From: a virus | Reading direction: 5' to 3' (one strand) | DNA length: 42,860 nucleotides | Virus record (IMG/VR): IMGVR_UViG_3300043446_003464 | Location: 1-42,860 of that record | Shown: positions 1 to 6,788 of the stretch, one piece after another | How the letters are laid out: the number at the start of each line of letters is the position of its first letter | How positions within the stretch are numbered: position 1 is the first letter of the stretch | Position numbers and translations under genes: made by a program | Notes under the pieces: generated by a model | Told to the model about the DNA's origin: nothing | Database searches by the model: none | The model's input: only the letters and a program-made list of their open reading frames with translations

Positions 1-915
1 GTGACGCGCGACCCCATCGTTCCAGGCGACAAGCAGGACCGCACCGGCACGCGCGGCATCCTGCGCCGCGCCGTGGCCGACATCAACCGGCGTTGGGCGG
101 GCATGCGGCGTGACGTGCTGGGCGTGTGGGACGGCGTGCGGGTGCTGACGGCCAATGCCGAGGCGGACACCGTGGTGTACACCGTCACGCCCGAAGAGAT
201 GGCGGCCACGAATCAGGCGTTGCGCGATGCGCTGGAGCGGTGGATTGAGGCGGGCCGCGAGGCGAAGCACACGTTCTGGTACGACGCCTACAGCGCCGAG
301 GCGACCCAGGCCGGCGCGGTGCAGTCGATGACCAACTTGACGCGGCTGTCGCCCGTCTACGCGGCCCAGCGCGACCTGCAGCGCATCGTGTTCAGCCAAC
401 CGTACCGCACGCGCGTGGCGCTGGCGCAGATCAAGTCCTACGACCATTGGACGGGCCTGCAGGCCGGGCTCAGGTCCGAGCTGTCGCAGGTGATCGGCCG
501 GGCGATCGTTGACGGTCGCAACCCGCGTGCCGTGCGCACCGAGATCGCCGAGCGGCTGGAGGTGAGCCGCGGGCGGGCCGCCGGCTACGCGCAGACCGAC
601 ATCACCGACACGCTGCGGCAGGCTCGCCTGGCCGAAGACCAATGGGCCGAGGATGAGCTCGGCGTGCGCACGGGCGAGCTGTGGACATCGGCGCTCATCC
701 CGACGACGCGCCAGACGCACGCAGCACGGAACGGCAAGGTGTACACGCGCGAGCAGGTGGCGGCGTTCTATCAGGTGGACGGGAACCGCTACCGGTGCCA
801 CTGCAGCGTCACGGCCTGCCTACTCGACGCCGACGGCAAACCGATCCTCACGAAGAAGCTGCAGAGCTCAATGGCCAACGAGCTGGCCGCCTGGAAGAAG
901 ACTTACGGCGGGTGA
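1..915 (+). CDS. Phage head morphogenesis (minor head) protein, SPP1 gp7 / Mu gpF type
   Basis: This is a minor head protein of the family that sits with the portal and takes part in DNA packaging or ejection. The C-terminal third carries the family signature: a Thr-Arg-x-x-His segment, then GKVYT, then YRCHCSV near residues 265-271, where a Cys-rich strand ends the domain. The N-terminal 150 residues are mostly helical. The frame opens with GTG at base 1, so the true start may lie upstream of the window. It ends two bases before the converging gene at 917. In related phages this gene follows the portal, which suggests terminase and portal lie just outside the window. Confidence 0.85.
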   Translation: MTRDPIVPGDKQDRTGTRGILRRAVADINRRWAGMRRDVLGVWDGVRVLTANAEADTVVYTVTPEEMAATNQALRDALERWIEAGREAKHTFWYDAYSAEATQAGAVQSMTNLTRLSPVYAAQRDLQRIVFSQPYRTRVALAQIKSYDHWTGLQAGLRSELSQVIGRAIVDGRNPRAVRTEIAERLEVSRGRAAGYAQTDITDTLRQARLAEDQWAEDELGVRTGELWTSALIPTTRQTHAARNGKVYTREQVAAFYQVDGNRYRCHCSVTACLLDADGKPILTKKLQSSMANELAAWKKTYGG

Positions 916-916
916 G

Positions 917-1126
917 TTAGGTCGGCGGAACGATTTCGACGCACAGCCCGAACTGTTCGAGGTGGCGAGCTCTACTCATCGCGCCCGCCTTCGTCTTGTA
1001 CCGCTTCGCGTGGTGCTCATCGCCGAATTGCGGTTCGCCGTACATGTTGCGATCCCAAAAATGGAACCAGTCCCCGGCGCGCATCAATAGCGCCGGTTTT
1101 GTCAGCCGGATGCTCCAGCCAGTCAT
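917..1126 (-). CDS. Hypothetical 69-aa phage protein
   Basis: Not recognised. The ATG at 1126 overlaps the stop of the upstream gene (ATGA), which fixes this start. The protein is basic and aromatic in its first half, with WFHFWDRNMYG near the middle. It is the last gene of a three-gene leftward unit driven from the promoter at 1599-1640 and ends back to back with the head morphogenesis gene. Confidence 0.65.
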   Translation of the reverse strand: MTGWSIRLTKPALLMRAGDWFHFWDRNMYGEPQFGDEHHAKRYKTKAGAMSRARHLEQFGLCVEIVPPT

Positions 1127-1398
1127 GACGTTGCTTCGGCAATGGCCCTTCGGACCGCGGCGATACACGGGACGTTCCAGCCGTTGCTGTGTTGGGCTTC
1201 GACAAGCCGCAAAGCCTCAAGCATTTCCGGGGCCGCCGCAAATAACCGCGCAGTGGCCCACCCCTCCGGCGTGTCCGGAAGTTTGGCGACGTCACCGCCG
1301 TGGCCGGGCTGACCGTCAGTCCTGCCGGCGGCCACAATGAGCGGTCTTCCGCTTGCCGACGAGATGACCGCAAGCGACCCTTGCACGTGACGGCTCAT
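1123..1398 (-). CDS. Small phage protein with ARLFAAAPEMLEALR motif
   Basis: A 91-aa protein of unknown function. Its middle carries ARLFAAAPEMLEALR, close to the A-x-L-I-A-A-A-P-E-L-L-E-A-L motif seen in very many small accessory proteins of proteobacterial phages. The start overlaps the stop of the gene at 1395 by ATGA, and its own stop overlaps the next start the same way, so the three genes are translationally coupled. Confidence 0.7.
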   Translation of the reverse strand: MSRHVQGSLAVISSASGRPLIVAAGRTDGQPGHGGDVAKLPDTPEGWATARLFAAAPEMLEALRLVEAQHSNGWNVPCIAAVRRAIAEATS

Positions 1399-1547
1399 GA
1401 TGCTGCGCTTTCGAGGAAAGTCTTGACGCGCTGAAATGCTGCGTAGTCTTCGTTTCCGTTCAGGATATCGTTGCAGTCGAGCACTGTGCGCCGGTCACCG
1501 GCTTGTTCCGCTTCGTTGAGTAGTGCTTTGACTTGTTCGAAGGTCAT
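1395..1547 (-). CDS. Hypothetical 50-aa phage protein
   Basis: Not recognised. The frame is open to an ATG at 1592, but that ATG lies at the predicted transcription start. The ATG at 1547 has GGAG seven bases upstream and gives a 50-aa product beginning MTFEQVKALLNEAEQ, so it is preferred. The product is acidic and probably helical. It is the first gene of a three-gene unit. Confidence 0.65.
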   Translation of the reverse strand: MTFEQVKALLNEAEQAGDRRTVLDCNDILNGNEDYAAFQRVKTFLESAAS

Positions 1548-1598
1548 CTCGTTCTCCATCTGGTTTCGCAGCCCGCACAGTGCCGACTGCATGACTGA

Positions 1599-1640
1599 AC
1601 TATAGCGCCGGTTGGGCGCTAGCGCAATACCGTTTGTCGG
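1599..1640 (-). promoter_or_regulatory. Class 1 promoter-operator, copy 1
   Basis: On the minus strand: -35 TTGCGC (1627-1622), a 17-bp spacer, and -10 TATAGT (1604-1599). The dyad TAGCGC-N7-GCGCTA fills 1603-1621, that is, the spacer plus the edge of the -10. A conserved box reading CCGACAAACGGTA on the minus strand lies directly upstream (1628-1640). It serves the unit 1547-917. Promoter activity is inferred from sequence. Confidence 0.8.
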
Positions 1641-1641
1641 T

Positions 1642-1989
1642 TTACTTCAGGGCGAGACGCTCGTTCACGATCTGACCCGGGGTCTTGCCGTGGGTGCGCT
1701 GGCAAGCCGTCACCAGGTCGTACGCGCCTTTTGCGTCGTCAGGGAAGGGGCCGAGCGTGGCGTTCATCTCGGCCCATACCTCCGCGGCAATGACTTCCCG
1801 GGCCGCTTGTTTGGCCAGCGCATCGGCGCGACGCTTTTCCGCGGCGGCCAGGCCGCGCGCATGCTTCTTTTCGTCAACTGTCACGGTGCCGGCACCTTCG
1901 CACCCGTAGCATTTCGTTCCGTCGCGCAGGTTGAAGCTGAACCGACCGGTCCCGCCGCAGCGGGTGCACTTGATTTGGATGTTTGCCAT
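1642..1989 (-). CDS. DnaJ-type zinc-finger-like small protein, probably leaderless
   Basis: A 115-aa protein. Residues 8-15 and 28-35 are two CxxCxGxG motifs (CTRCGGTG and CYGCEGAG), the zinc-binding pattern of the DnaJ cysteine-rich domain. With two such motifs it could bind one zinc. The remainder is an Ala-rich helical region and a short C-terminal domain. The role is unknown. The ATG lies six bases after the -10 box of promoter copy 2 with no room for a ribosome-binding site. The zinc motif begins at residue 8, so a later start is unlikely and the mRNA is probably leaderless. Confidence 0.75.
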   Translation of the reverse strand: MANIQIKCTRCGGTGRFSFNLRDGTKCYGCEGAGTVTVDEKKHARGLAAAEKRRADALAKQAAREVIAAEVWAEMNATLGPFPDDAKGAYDLVTACQRTHGKTPGQIVNERLALK

Positions 1990-1995
1990 GGATGA

Positions 1996-2037
1996 ACTAT
2001 AGCGCCGGTTGGGCGCTAGCGCAATACCGTTCGTCAG
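1996..2037 (-). promoter_or_regulatory. Class 1 promoter-operator, copy 2
   Basis: Minus strand: -35 TTGCGC (2024-2019), 17-bp spacer, -10 TATAGT (2001-1996). The perfect dyad TAGCGC-N7-GCGCTA lies at 2000-2018 and the upstream box ends at 2037. The ATG of the next gene falls where other copies read CCATC; here the sequence reads CCATG, so the start codon sits at the expected +1. Confidence 0.8.
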
Positions 2038-2285
2038 GTTCCTATGTCCGAGTATTTTTGATTGGCCATCCTCGCTACCTCGGCGACGAAGGCTTGCATG
2101 TCAGCGTTGCGCTTGGCAACGTGCGCCCTGAGTCTGGCGATCTCGCGGCGCATTTCCTCCTGCTTGCGCACCTCGGCCAGCAGGATGAGCATGTCAGCGT
2201 GGGCGCCATCAAAGGTCAGGTTGCGATAGCCCTTCGTGACGCCTTCCCAGCGCTCAGCCAGGTCGTTGAGTTCGGTATCGGTCAT
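2034..2285 (-). CDS. Hypothetical coiled-coil phage protein, 83 aa
   Basis: Not recognised. The first half reads as a compact domain; residues about 38-75 are rich in Arg, Glu and Ala (KQEEMRREIARLRAHVAKR) and look like a coiled coil. The ATG at 2285 overlaps the upstream stop (ATGA). The 3' end touches the upstream box of promoter copy 2. It is the second gene of a two-gene unit. Confidence 0.65.
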   Translation of the reverse strand: MTDTELNDLAERWEGVTKGYRNLTFDGAHADMLILLAEVRKQEEMRREIARLRAHVAKRNADMQAFVAEVARMANQKYSDIGT

Positions 2286-2509
2286 TGCATGTAGAGGTGA
2301 AAGAATGTTGCGGTGTCGTCCGCACCGAGGGTGACGGTCGAGCTTGACCCGTCGCAGTGGGCCAGGCAAACAACGGTATCGTCGGGGTATACGTAGAAGG
2401 ATTGGCGGACGGTCAGCCCGCGGGCATTGTCGTAATACGAACACGCGGCCGCGGGGACTTCGGTCAGGCAACCGGTGTCAATGTCGGCGAAAAGTTGACT
2501 GGCGTTCAT
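2282..2509 (-). CDS. Hypothetical 75-aa phage protein
   Basis: Not recognised. Two ATGs are in frame, at 2515 and 2509. AGGAG lies six bases before the second and abuts the first, so 2509 is chosen. The product has several Cys residues and beta-rich sequence (SFYVYPDDTVVCLAHCDG). It is the first gene behind promoter copy 3. Confidence 0.65.
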   Translation of the reverse strand: MNASQLFADIDTGCLTEVPAAACSYYDNARGLTVRQSFYVYPDDTVVCLAHCDGSSSTVTLGADDTATFFHLYMQ

Positions 2510-2541
2510 GTTCATCTCCTGGTTGGCGTGTCGATGGATAG

Positions 2542-2583
2542 ACTATAGCGCCCGCCGTGCGCTAGTGCAATACCGTTCGTCGG
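2542..2583 (-). promoter_or_regulatory. Class 1 promoter-operator, copy 3
   Basis: Minus strand: -35 TTGCAC (2570-2565), 17-bp spacer, -10 TATAGT (2547-2542). The perfect dyad with centre CCGCCGT (plus strand) lies at 2546-2564, and the upstream box at 2571-2583. Similarity to copy 4 continues into the leader. Confidence 0.8.
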
Positions 2584-2587
2584 AAAG

Positions 2588-2800
2588 TCAGGCGAGCGGC
2601 CACCTGGTGCGGTGTACCCGCTTCGTCTCCACCCCCGTTCGATCGAACGAATCCACAAACGCCACGATGTACCCCGTCTCGATGTACTCCGGCGCGTCGA
2701 GTGGGCCGCCCGCCAACAGTTCGGCGTGGTCAGTCGCAAAACTCACGCGGCTGTGCGTCTGGTCAAGATCGCACAATGCATCGTATTGGTTCTGGGTCAC
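2588..2800 (-). CDS. Hypothetical 70-aa phage protein
   Basis: Not recognised. It starts with GTG at 2800, overlapping the upstream TGA (GTGA), which gives a product beginning MTQNQYDALCDLDQ. The middle is acidic and the C-terminus basic (VHRTRWPLA). It is the last gene of the unit driven by promoter copy 4. Confidence 0.6.
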   Translation of the reverse strand: MTQNQYDALCDLDQTHSRVSFATDHAELLAGGPLDAPEYIETGYIVAFVDSFDRTGVETKRVHRTRWPLA

Positions 2801-3003
2801 GATCCGGTCTCCATCAGGTACAGCTCGACGGTCGCATCCCGCCGTGCGTCGGCCGGCCACGGCACGGTGCCGCAGGGGCGCACGCCGAATTGCTGGGCCA
2901 GCGTGCGCCGGGCGCTGGTGTGCAGGTCGCTGTACGTCTCGGGATCGACGCGGCCGTGGGCGGCCAGTTGCGCGATTGCGGTGTGCAAGAGGTTGGGGGT
3001 CAT
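2797..3003 (-). CDS. Hypothetical 68-aa phage protein
   Basis: Not recognised. The ATG at 3003 overlaps the upstream stop by ATGA, and its stop overlaps the next gene's GTG. The sequence is mostly helical at the N-terminus and ends in a short strand-like segment (ATVELYLMETG). It is the middle gene of a coupled three-gene unit. Confidence 0.6.
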   Translation of the reverse strand: MTPNLLHTAIAQLAAHGRVDPETYSDLHTSARRTLAQQFGVRPCGTVPWPADARRDATVELYLMETGS

Positions 3004-3137
3004 TTTGGGACCTTGGCAATTTCCGTCTTGGCGGCCTTCAGGCGGCACGAGTAGAACTGGAACACGCCATAACGGAAAACGTCGAAGCCCTTTCCGTTGC
3101 GTTTCGCGGTCCAGCCGTTCTTTAGGTCATGTGTCAT
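3000..3137 (-). CDS. Hypothetical 45-aa basic protein
   Basis: Too short for most gene callers but well supported. GGAG lies six bases before the ATG, the start is about 30 bases downstream of promoter copy 4, and the stop couples to the next gene. The product is Lys/Arg-rich and aromatic (KGFDVFRYGVFQFYSCRLK). The small basic fold could bind nucleic acid; this is a guess. Confidence 0.65.
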   Translation of the reverse strand: MTHDLKNGWTAKRNGKGFDVFRYGVFQFYSCRLKAAKTEIAKVPK

Positions 3138-3168
3138 GTCGCGCTCCAGTTGGTGTGTCGATGGGTAG

Positions 3169-3210
3169 ACTATAGCGCCCACCGTGCGCCAGTGCAATAC
3201 CGTTCGTCGG
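3169..3210 (-). promoter_or_regulatory. Class 1 promoter-operator, copy 4
   Basis: Minus strand: -35 TTGCAC (3197-3192), 17-bp spacer, -10 TATAGT (3174-3169). The dyad at 3173-3191 has one mismatched base in the distal half-site (TGGCGC for TAGCGC on the minus strand). The upstream box is at 3198-3210. Confidence 0.8.
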
Positions 3211-3211
3211 T

Positions 3212-3568
3212 TTAGTCGTCGCGCGATGCCAGCAGGTGCGAGAAGCGCCGCCGCATGAGTCTGGTGCGCCATTGGTAGATCCGCACGCGACGGCGCAACC
3301 GGTCATCCAGGTCCCGCGCGTCGCGGATCAAGTCCCAATCCATCGGCGCATTGGCGGCCAGGTCGCCCCCGCGGGCGTTGATGCGGCGGTCCAGCGCGCC
3401 CCGGGCCTCTCGGCGGATCTGCTGCAGCGGCTTGCGCGTGGAGGGCCAGCCGCTCATGTGGTCCATCGCCCAGCCGTCCGGGTCAGCCGAGCATGCGGCG
3501 CGGAGCTTGCTCAGGTAGGACGCATACGCCCCTTTGTGCGGGGCGTCCTTGATGTGTTGGGCGGCCAT
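3212..3568 (-). CDS. Hypothetical 118-aa basic phage protein
   Basis: Not recognised. The ATG at 3568 follows the upstream stop by three bases. The product is rich in Arg, with a long charged helical stretch from about residue 45 onward (IRREARGALDRRI, DDRLRRRVRIY), and may bind nucleic acid. It is the second gene of the unit behind promoter copy 5. Confidence 0.65.
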   Translation of the reverse strand: MAAQHIKDAPHKGAYASYLSKLRAACSADPDGWAMDHMSGWPSTRKPLQQIRREARGALDRRINARGGDLAANAPMDWDLIRDARDLDDRLRRRVRIYQWRTRLMRRRFSHLLASRDD

Positions 3569-3571
3569 GAT

Positions 3572-3793
3572 TCAGCGGACGGTGATGCGGCAGAAGTCGA
3601 TGCAATCGTAACGCTTGCCGGCGCTGATGTAGAGGGACGTGGCGTCGGCCTTGAACAGCGGGCGGTTGATCGCGGCAAACTTTGCCAGGTCCTTTGCCGT
3701 CACCTTGGTGATGCGCAGGCTGGTTGCGATGAACACGGTACGGCCGGCGTTCAGGACTTCGAGGATCTTGGCGAGCTTGTCGGCGGGGGCCAT
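3572..3793 (-). CDS. Hypothetical 73-aa phage protein
   Basis: Not recognised. AAGGAG lies six bases before the ATG at 3793, an ideal ribosome-binding site, and the start is about 25 bases downstream of promoter copy 5. The sequence alternates short helices and strands (KLAKILEVLNAGRTVFIATS, TSLYISAGKRYDCIDFCRITV). Confidence 0.7.
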   Translation of the reverse strand: MAPADKLAKILEVLNAGRTVFIATSLRITKVTAKDLAKFAAINRPLFKADATSLYISAGKRYDCIDFCRITVR

Positions 3794-3817
3794 GTTGCGC
3801 TCCTTGTTGATGGGTAG

Positions 3818-3859
3818 ACTATAGCGCCGGTTGGGCGCTATGGCAATACCGTTCGTCGG
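3818..3859 (-). promoter_or_regulatory. Class 1 promoter-operator, copy 5
   Basis: Minus strand: -35 TTGCCA (3846-3841), 17-bp spacer, -10 TATAGT (3823-3818). The perfect dyad is at 3822-3840, with the same CGGTTGG centre (plus strand) as copies 1 and 2. The upstream box is at 3847-3859. Confidence 0.8.
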
Positions 3860-3926
3860 AAAGTTCGTTGCGGCGGCCCGGTGGCGGTAGACTGGCCGGG
3901 CTTGAAGCGCATCGTGTAGGTTGCTC

Positions 3927-3955
3927 TTGACCCTCATTCAGATTTAGTCTACAGT
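3927..3955 (+). promoter_or_regulatory. Candidate sigma70 promoter of the late operon
   Basis: Plus strand: TTGACC (3927-3932), a 17-bp AT-richer spacer, and TACAGT (3950-3955). Transcription would start near 3962, some 30 bases before the terminator at 3991. The spacer composition and hexamers are good for this GC-rich genome. The match is by eye only. Confidence 0.55.
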
Positions 3956-3990
3956 CTCCCCGTTGTCTCCGGTTCGACCAGCGAGCCTTC

Positions 3991-4017
3991 ATCCCGCTTC
4001 GGCGGGATTTTTTTTTG
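3991..4017 (+). terminator. Rho-independent terminator in the late-operon leader
   Basis: ATCCCGC-TTCG-GCGGGAT forms a 7-bp stem with a stable UUCG-type tetraloop, followed directly by a run of T residues. It works only for plus-strand transcription. No plus-strand gene lies between 915 and here, so it would stop RNA started at 3962 or read-through from the head gene before the operon at 4034. Confidence 0.85.
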
Positions 4018-4033
4018 TTGTAGACTCGCGCCC

Positions 4034-5311
4034 ATGATCCAGCGCGTCCATATCGTCACGACCGTCAACGCCCGCAACGTCTCCAAGACCGGCGGGACCT
4101 ACACGATCCGGGACGTTTGCGGCGCGGTGGACGGCATCGTGATGAACGGCATGCTGTACCCGGGCGACCAGCTTGCCAAGTCGGCGCCAACGCTCAACGG
4201 CAAGCCCGCGCCGGCCGGGCACCCGAAGAACCCCGACGGCCAATACATCAGCGCCGCCAACGGCGACGCCCTGCTGTCCAGCTACGTCGGCAGTGCGTGC
4301 CGCAACGCCCGCCACGTCGGCGGGCGCACCCTCGTGGACATCATAGTGAACGAGGCCCAGGCTCGCGCCATGCCCGACGGCGTGGCCATCGTCGAGCGCC
4401 TGGACGCCGCCATCGCGGGCACCAGCGTCGAGCCGATCCACGTGAGCACCGGCCTGCTGTGCGAGCCGATCACCGCCAATGGCACGAGCGGCGGCAAGGC
4501 GTATGAGCGCATCGCGACCAACATCCAGTACGACCACCTCGCCATCCTGCTGCACGAGCAGGGCGCCGGCACGCCGGCCGATGGTGTCGGCATGTGGCTC
4601 AATGCTGCCGGCCAGCCCGAGCAGGTCGAGACCGCCCGCATCGACACCACGGCGGAAGACAAGCGCTACGCCGGCCTGCTGGGTTGGGTGCGCAAGCTGC
4701 TGGGCAACACCAGCGAGCTGAGCCTGCGCGCTATCGAGGACGGCCTGGGCGCGTCGATGCCTTCCGGGGCGTGGCTCGTGGACGTGTACACTCGTTACGC
4801 CATCTGGCGCGATGAAGCGGGCACCTACTGGCGCCAGGACTACGCGGTTTCGTCCGAAGGCGTCGTGTCGTGGGCCGGAACGGCCGTCCAGGTCGAAGAA
4901 GTGAGCACTAACCAAGGAGTCGATCCTGTGAAAGAGCAAATCCTCGCGGCCCTGACCGCAGCCGGCGTGCAGACTGCGGGGCTCACCGATGCCGCGCTGC
5001 TGACCGCCTACAACGCCCTCGTGACCAAGCCGGTCGAGGACCGCCTCACCGCGGCCAATTCCAAGCTTGCGGCGGTCGAGCTGGCGGCCAACGCCGCGGC
5101 CGATGCCGAGCTGACCGCGCTGGCCACCGAGCTGTCCGTGAACACCTCGCTGACCGTCGCCGACTTCCGCGCCATGGGCCTGACCCGGCTGCGCGAGCTG
5201 AAAGCCGCGAGCAAGGCCGCCCCGGTGCTGGCCGGCAACAGCGGCGGTACCGGTGGAGCGGACCCGTACGCCACCTATGACCCGAACGAACACCTGAAGG
5301 AGGCCAAGTAA
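4034..5311 (+). CDS. Prohead protease fused to scaffold (DUF2213-like)
   Basis: A 425-aa capsid maturation protease with a C-terminal scaffold. Residues 1-180 match the DUF2213-type phage protease, including AGHPKN near residue 62, HVSTGLL at 136-142 and YDHLAIL at 166-172. Residues 299-425 are Ala-rich and coiled-coil-like, as expected of a scaffold removed after assembly. The gene lies just before the cement-like and major capsid genes. No Shine-Dalgarno is visible before the ATG; the 14 bases TGTAGACTCGCGCC precede it, as they do before 12747. The catalytic residues are not assigned with certainty. Confidence 0.8.
   Translation: MIQRVHIVTTVNARNVSKTGGTYTIRDVCGAVDGIVMNGMLYPGDQLAKSAPTLNGKPAPAGHPKNPDGQYISAANGDALLSSYVGSACRNARHVGGRTLVDIIVNEAQARAMPDGVAIVERLDAAIAGTSVEPIHVSTGLLCEPITANGTSGGKAYERIATNIQYDHLAILLHEQGAGTPADGVGMWLNAAGQPEQVETARIDTTAEDKRYAGLLGWVRKLLGNTSELSLRAIEDGLGASMPSGAWLVDVYTRYAIWRDEAGTYWRQDYAVSSEGVVSWAGTAVQVEEVSTNQGVDPVKEQILAALTAAGVQTAGLTDAALLTAYNALVTKPVEDRLTAANSKLAAVELAANAAADAELTALATELSVNTSLTVADFRAMGLTRLRELKAASKAAPVLAGNSGGTGGADPYATYDPNEHLKEAK
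4928..5311 (+). CDS. Nested in-frame scaffold protein, internal GTG start
   Basis: AAGGAG lies eight bases before an in-frame GTG at 4928, codon 299 of the protease gene. It would give a 127-aa product with the Ala-rich coiled-coil region only. This is the arrangement of lambda C and Nu3, where a separate scaffold is translated from within the protease gene. The ribosome-binding site is far better than the one in front of the full-length gene, which supports real use. Expression is inferred. Confidence 0.6.
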   Translation: MKEQILAALTAAGVQTAGLTDAALLTAYNALVTKPVEDRLTAANSKLAAVELAANAAADAELTALATELSVNTSLTVADFRAMGLTRLRELKAASKAAPVLAGNSGGTGGADPYATYDPNEHLKEAK

Positions 5312-5766
5312 TGCCCGCCCGCGCCTACCTCGGTCCGACCGACCGGACCCCGTACACCATCAGCGACAAGACCGTCGCGGGTGCCTACTTGCCGTGCACG
5401 TTCGTCACCGAAGGTGCGACCACGTTCACCCAGGCGACGGCGTTCGCGCCCAACCTGCGGCTGCTTATCAACCGCGACTACTACGCCGCGTCGGCCGACT
5501 TCTTCACCGCGACCAATCCACTGCTCGTGGCCTACGCCAGCGGTGACAGCGGTGTGGCGGCCATGCTGCAGCCCGGCCAGCGCTACCTCGTAGCGGTCGC
5601 GGCGGCCACCTACACGTTCGGCCAGGAGCTGACCGTTGCGGCTGCCGGCCGCGCGGCGGGAGCCTCGACCGGGAACATCGTGGTCGCCTTCGCTCGTGAA
5701 GCCGGTGCCAAAAGCGCCGGTGACCTCATCGAGGTCGAGATCGCCAACGTCTACACCAAGCCTTAA
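5311..5766 (+). CDS. Capsid cement/decoration-like protein
   Basis: A 151-aa beta-rich protein between the protease and the major capsid gene, the usual place for a head decoration or cement protein. The end has the repeated strand-turn pattern of capsid-binding small proteins (GQELTVAAAGRAAGAS, GDLIEVEIANVYT). The ATG shares a base with the protease stop (TAATG). Family assignment is by position and pattern, not by a firm motif. Confidence 0.6.
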   Translation: MPARAYLGPTDRTPYTISDKTVAGAYLPCTFVTEGATTFTQATAFAPNLRLLINRDYYAASADFFTATNPLLVAYASGDSGVAAMLQPGQRYLVAVAAATYTFGQELTVAAAGRAAGASTGNIVVAFAREAGAKSAGDLIEVEIANVYTKP

Positions 5767-5778
5767 AAGGGGAGCCGC

Positions 5779-6786
5779 ATGCTGCGCTTCATGAATCAAG
5801 CCCAGATCGACGCGCACAACGTGCCGCGTCAGATCTTCGACGCCCGCGAGACCGAGATCGCTCGGGCCGCGGCGGGCCGCACGATGATCGGCAACGCCGC
5901 GCCGGTGGGCCTGGACGCCTGGCGGCGCATCGACGCCCGCGGCGCGATGATCCAGCGGGACGTGCTGAACGTCTTCAACCGGCTCGCCCGGGGCAACTCC
6001 ACCCCCGTGGACATGGCCGACCTGGTGTCGTTCTACCCCAAGGTGAGCGACTCGGGCCAGACCAACGTGTCGATGGATGGTCGCGGGCCCGGCAAGGCCG
6101 ACCAGGCCACCGTGACGTTCGCCGGCACGCCGGTGCCCATCGTCCACAGCGAGGCCGCTTTCGGCTTCCGTCAGTGGGCGGTGCTGGCCCGCTCGGCGGG
6201 CTTCGGCGCGGCCGACAGCCTGGCCGGCAATCAGCGCTCCGTGGCCGAGAAGCTGGAGGACATGGCCATCAACGGCCTGTCGTCCATCGTCGTGGGTGGC
6301 AGCACCATCTACGGCCTGAAGACCTTCCCGGATCGCAACTCCGGCACGTACGGGGCCTTCAACCTGAACGGCACCACCGGCGCCAACTGGCTGACGGCGT
6401 TCCAGACCGTGCTGGCGTCGCTCATCGCCGACAACAGCTTCGGCCAGGCCACGGTGTTCCTGAACTACGCCGACTGGTTCTATGCGTCGAACGCCGACTA
6501 CGCCACCAACTACCAAGGCACGATCCTGCAGCGCATGCTGGCGGTGGCCGGGGTGCGCGAGATCGTCCCGTGCAGCAAGCTGGCTGCCAACGACGTGATT
6601 GCGGTGAACAACATCGACAGCGGCGAGTGGGGTTCGATCCTCACCGGCATGCCGATCACCACGCGTCCCAAGGCCCGCGCCAACGAGATGGACGACTATG
6701 CCTTCTCGGTCATGGCCATGGCCGCCCCGCAGTTCCGCAGCGACACGAACAGCCGTTCGCACATCGCCGCCTACACGAGGACCTGA
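5779..6786 (+). CDS. Major capsid protein, HK97 fold
   Basis: A 335-aa main shell subunit. Size, place after protease and cement genes, and sequence (RGNSTPVDMADLVSFYPKVSDSG; TIYGLKTFPDRNSGTYG; AVNNIDSGEWGSILTGMPI) fit the encapsulin-like group of phage HK97-fold capsids. It lacks an obvious N-terminal delta domain, consistent with a separate scaffold. AAGGGGAG precedes the ATG by six bases. The low density of stop codons on the opposite strand reflects strong GC-codon bias, not an antisense gene. Confidence 0.85.
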   Translation: MLRFMNQAQIDAHNVPRQIFDARETEIARAAAGRTMIGNAAPVGLDAWRRIDARGAMIQRDVLNVFNRLARGNSTPVDMADLVSFYPKVSDSGQTNVSMDGRGPGKADQATVTFAGTPVPIVHSEAAFGFRQWAVLARSAGFGAADSLAGNQRSVAEKLEDMAINGLSSIVVGGSTIYGLKTFPDRNSGTYGAFNLNGTTGANWLTAFQTVLASLIADNSFGQATVFLNYADWFYASNADYATNYQGTILQRMLAVAGVREIVPCSKLAANDVIAVNNIDSGEWGSILTGMPITTRPKARANEMDDYAFSVMAMAAPQFRSDTNSRSHIAAYTRT

Positions 6787-6788
6787 GC

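Noticed and set aside
1084-1110. TAGCGCCGG inside the gene at 917, similar to half of the class 1 operator
   Set aside because: Only one half-site, no -10 or -35 boxes at the right distance.
3960-3990. A GGTTCGA stretch that recalls a tRNA T-loop or an attachment core
   Set aside because: No matching T-stem, anticodon arm or acceptor pairing can be built around it.
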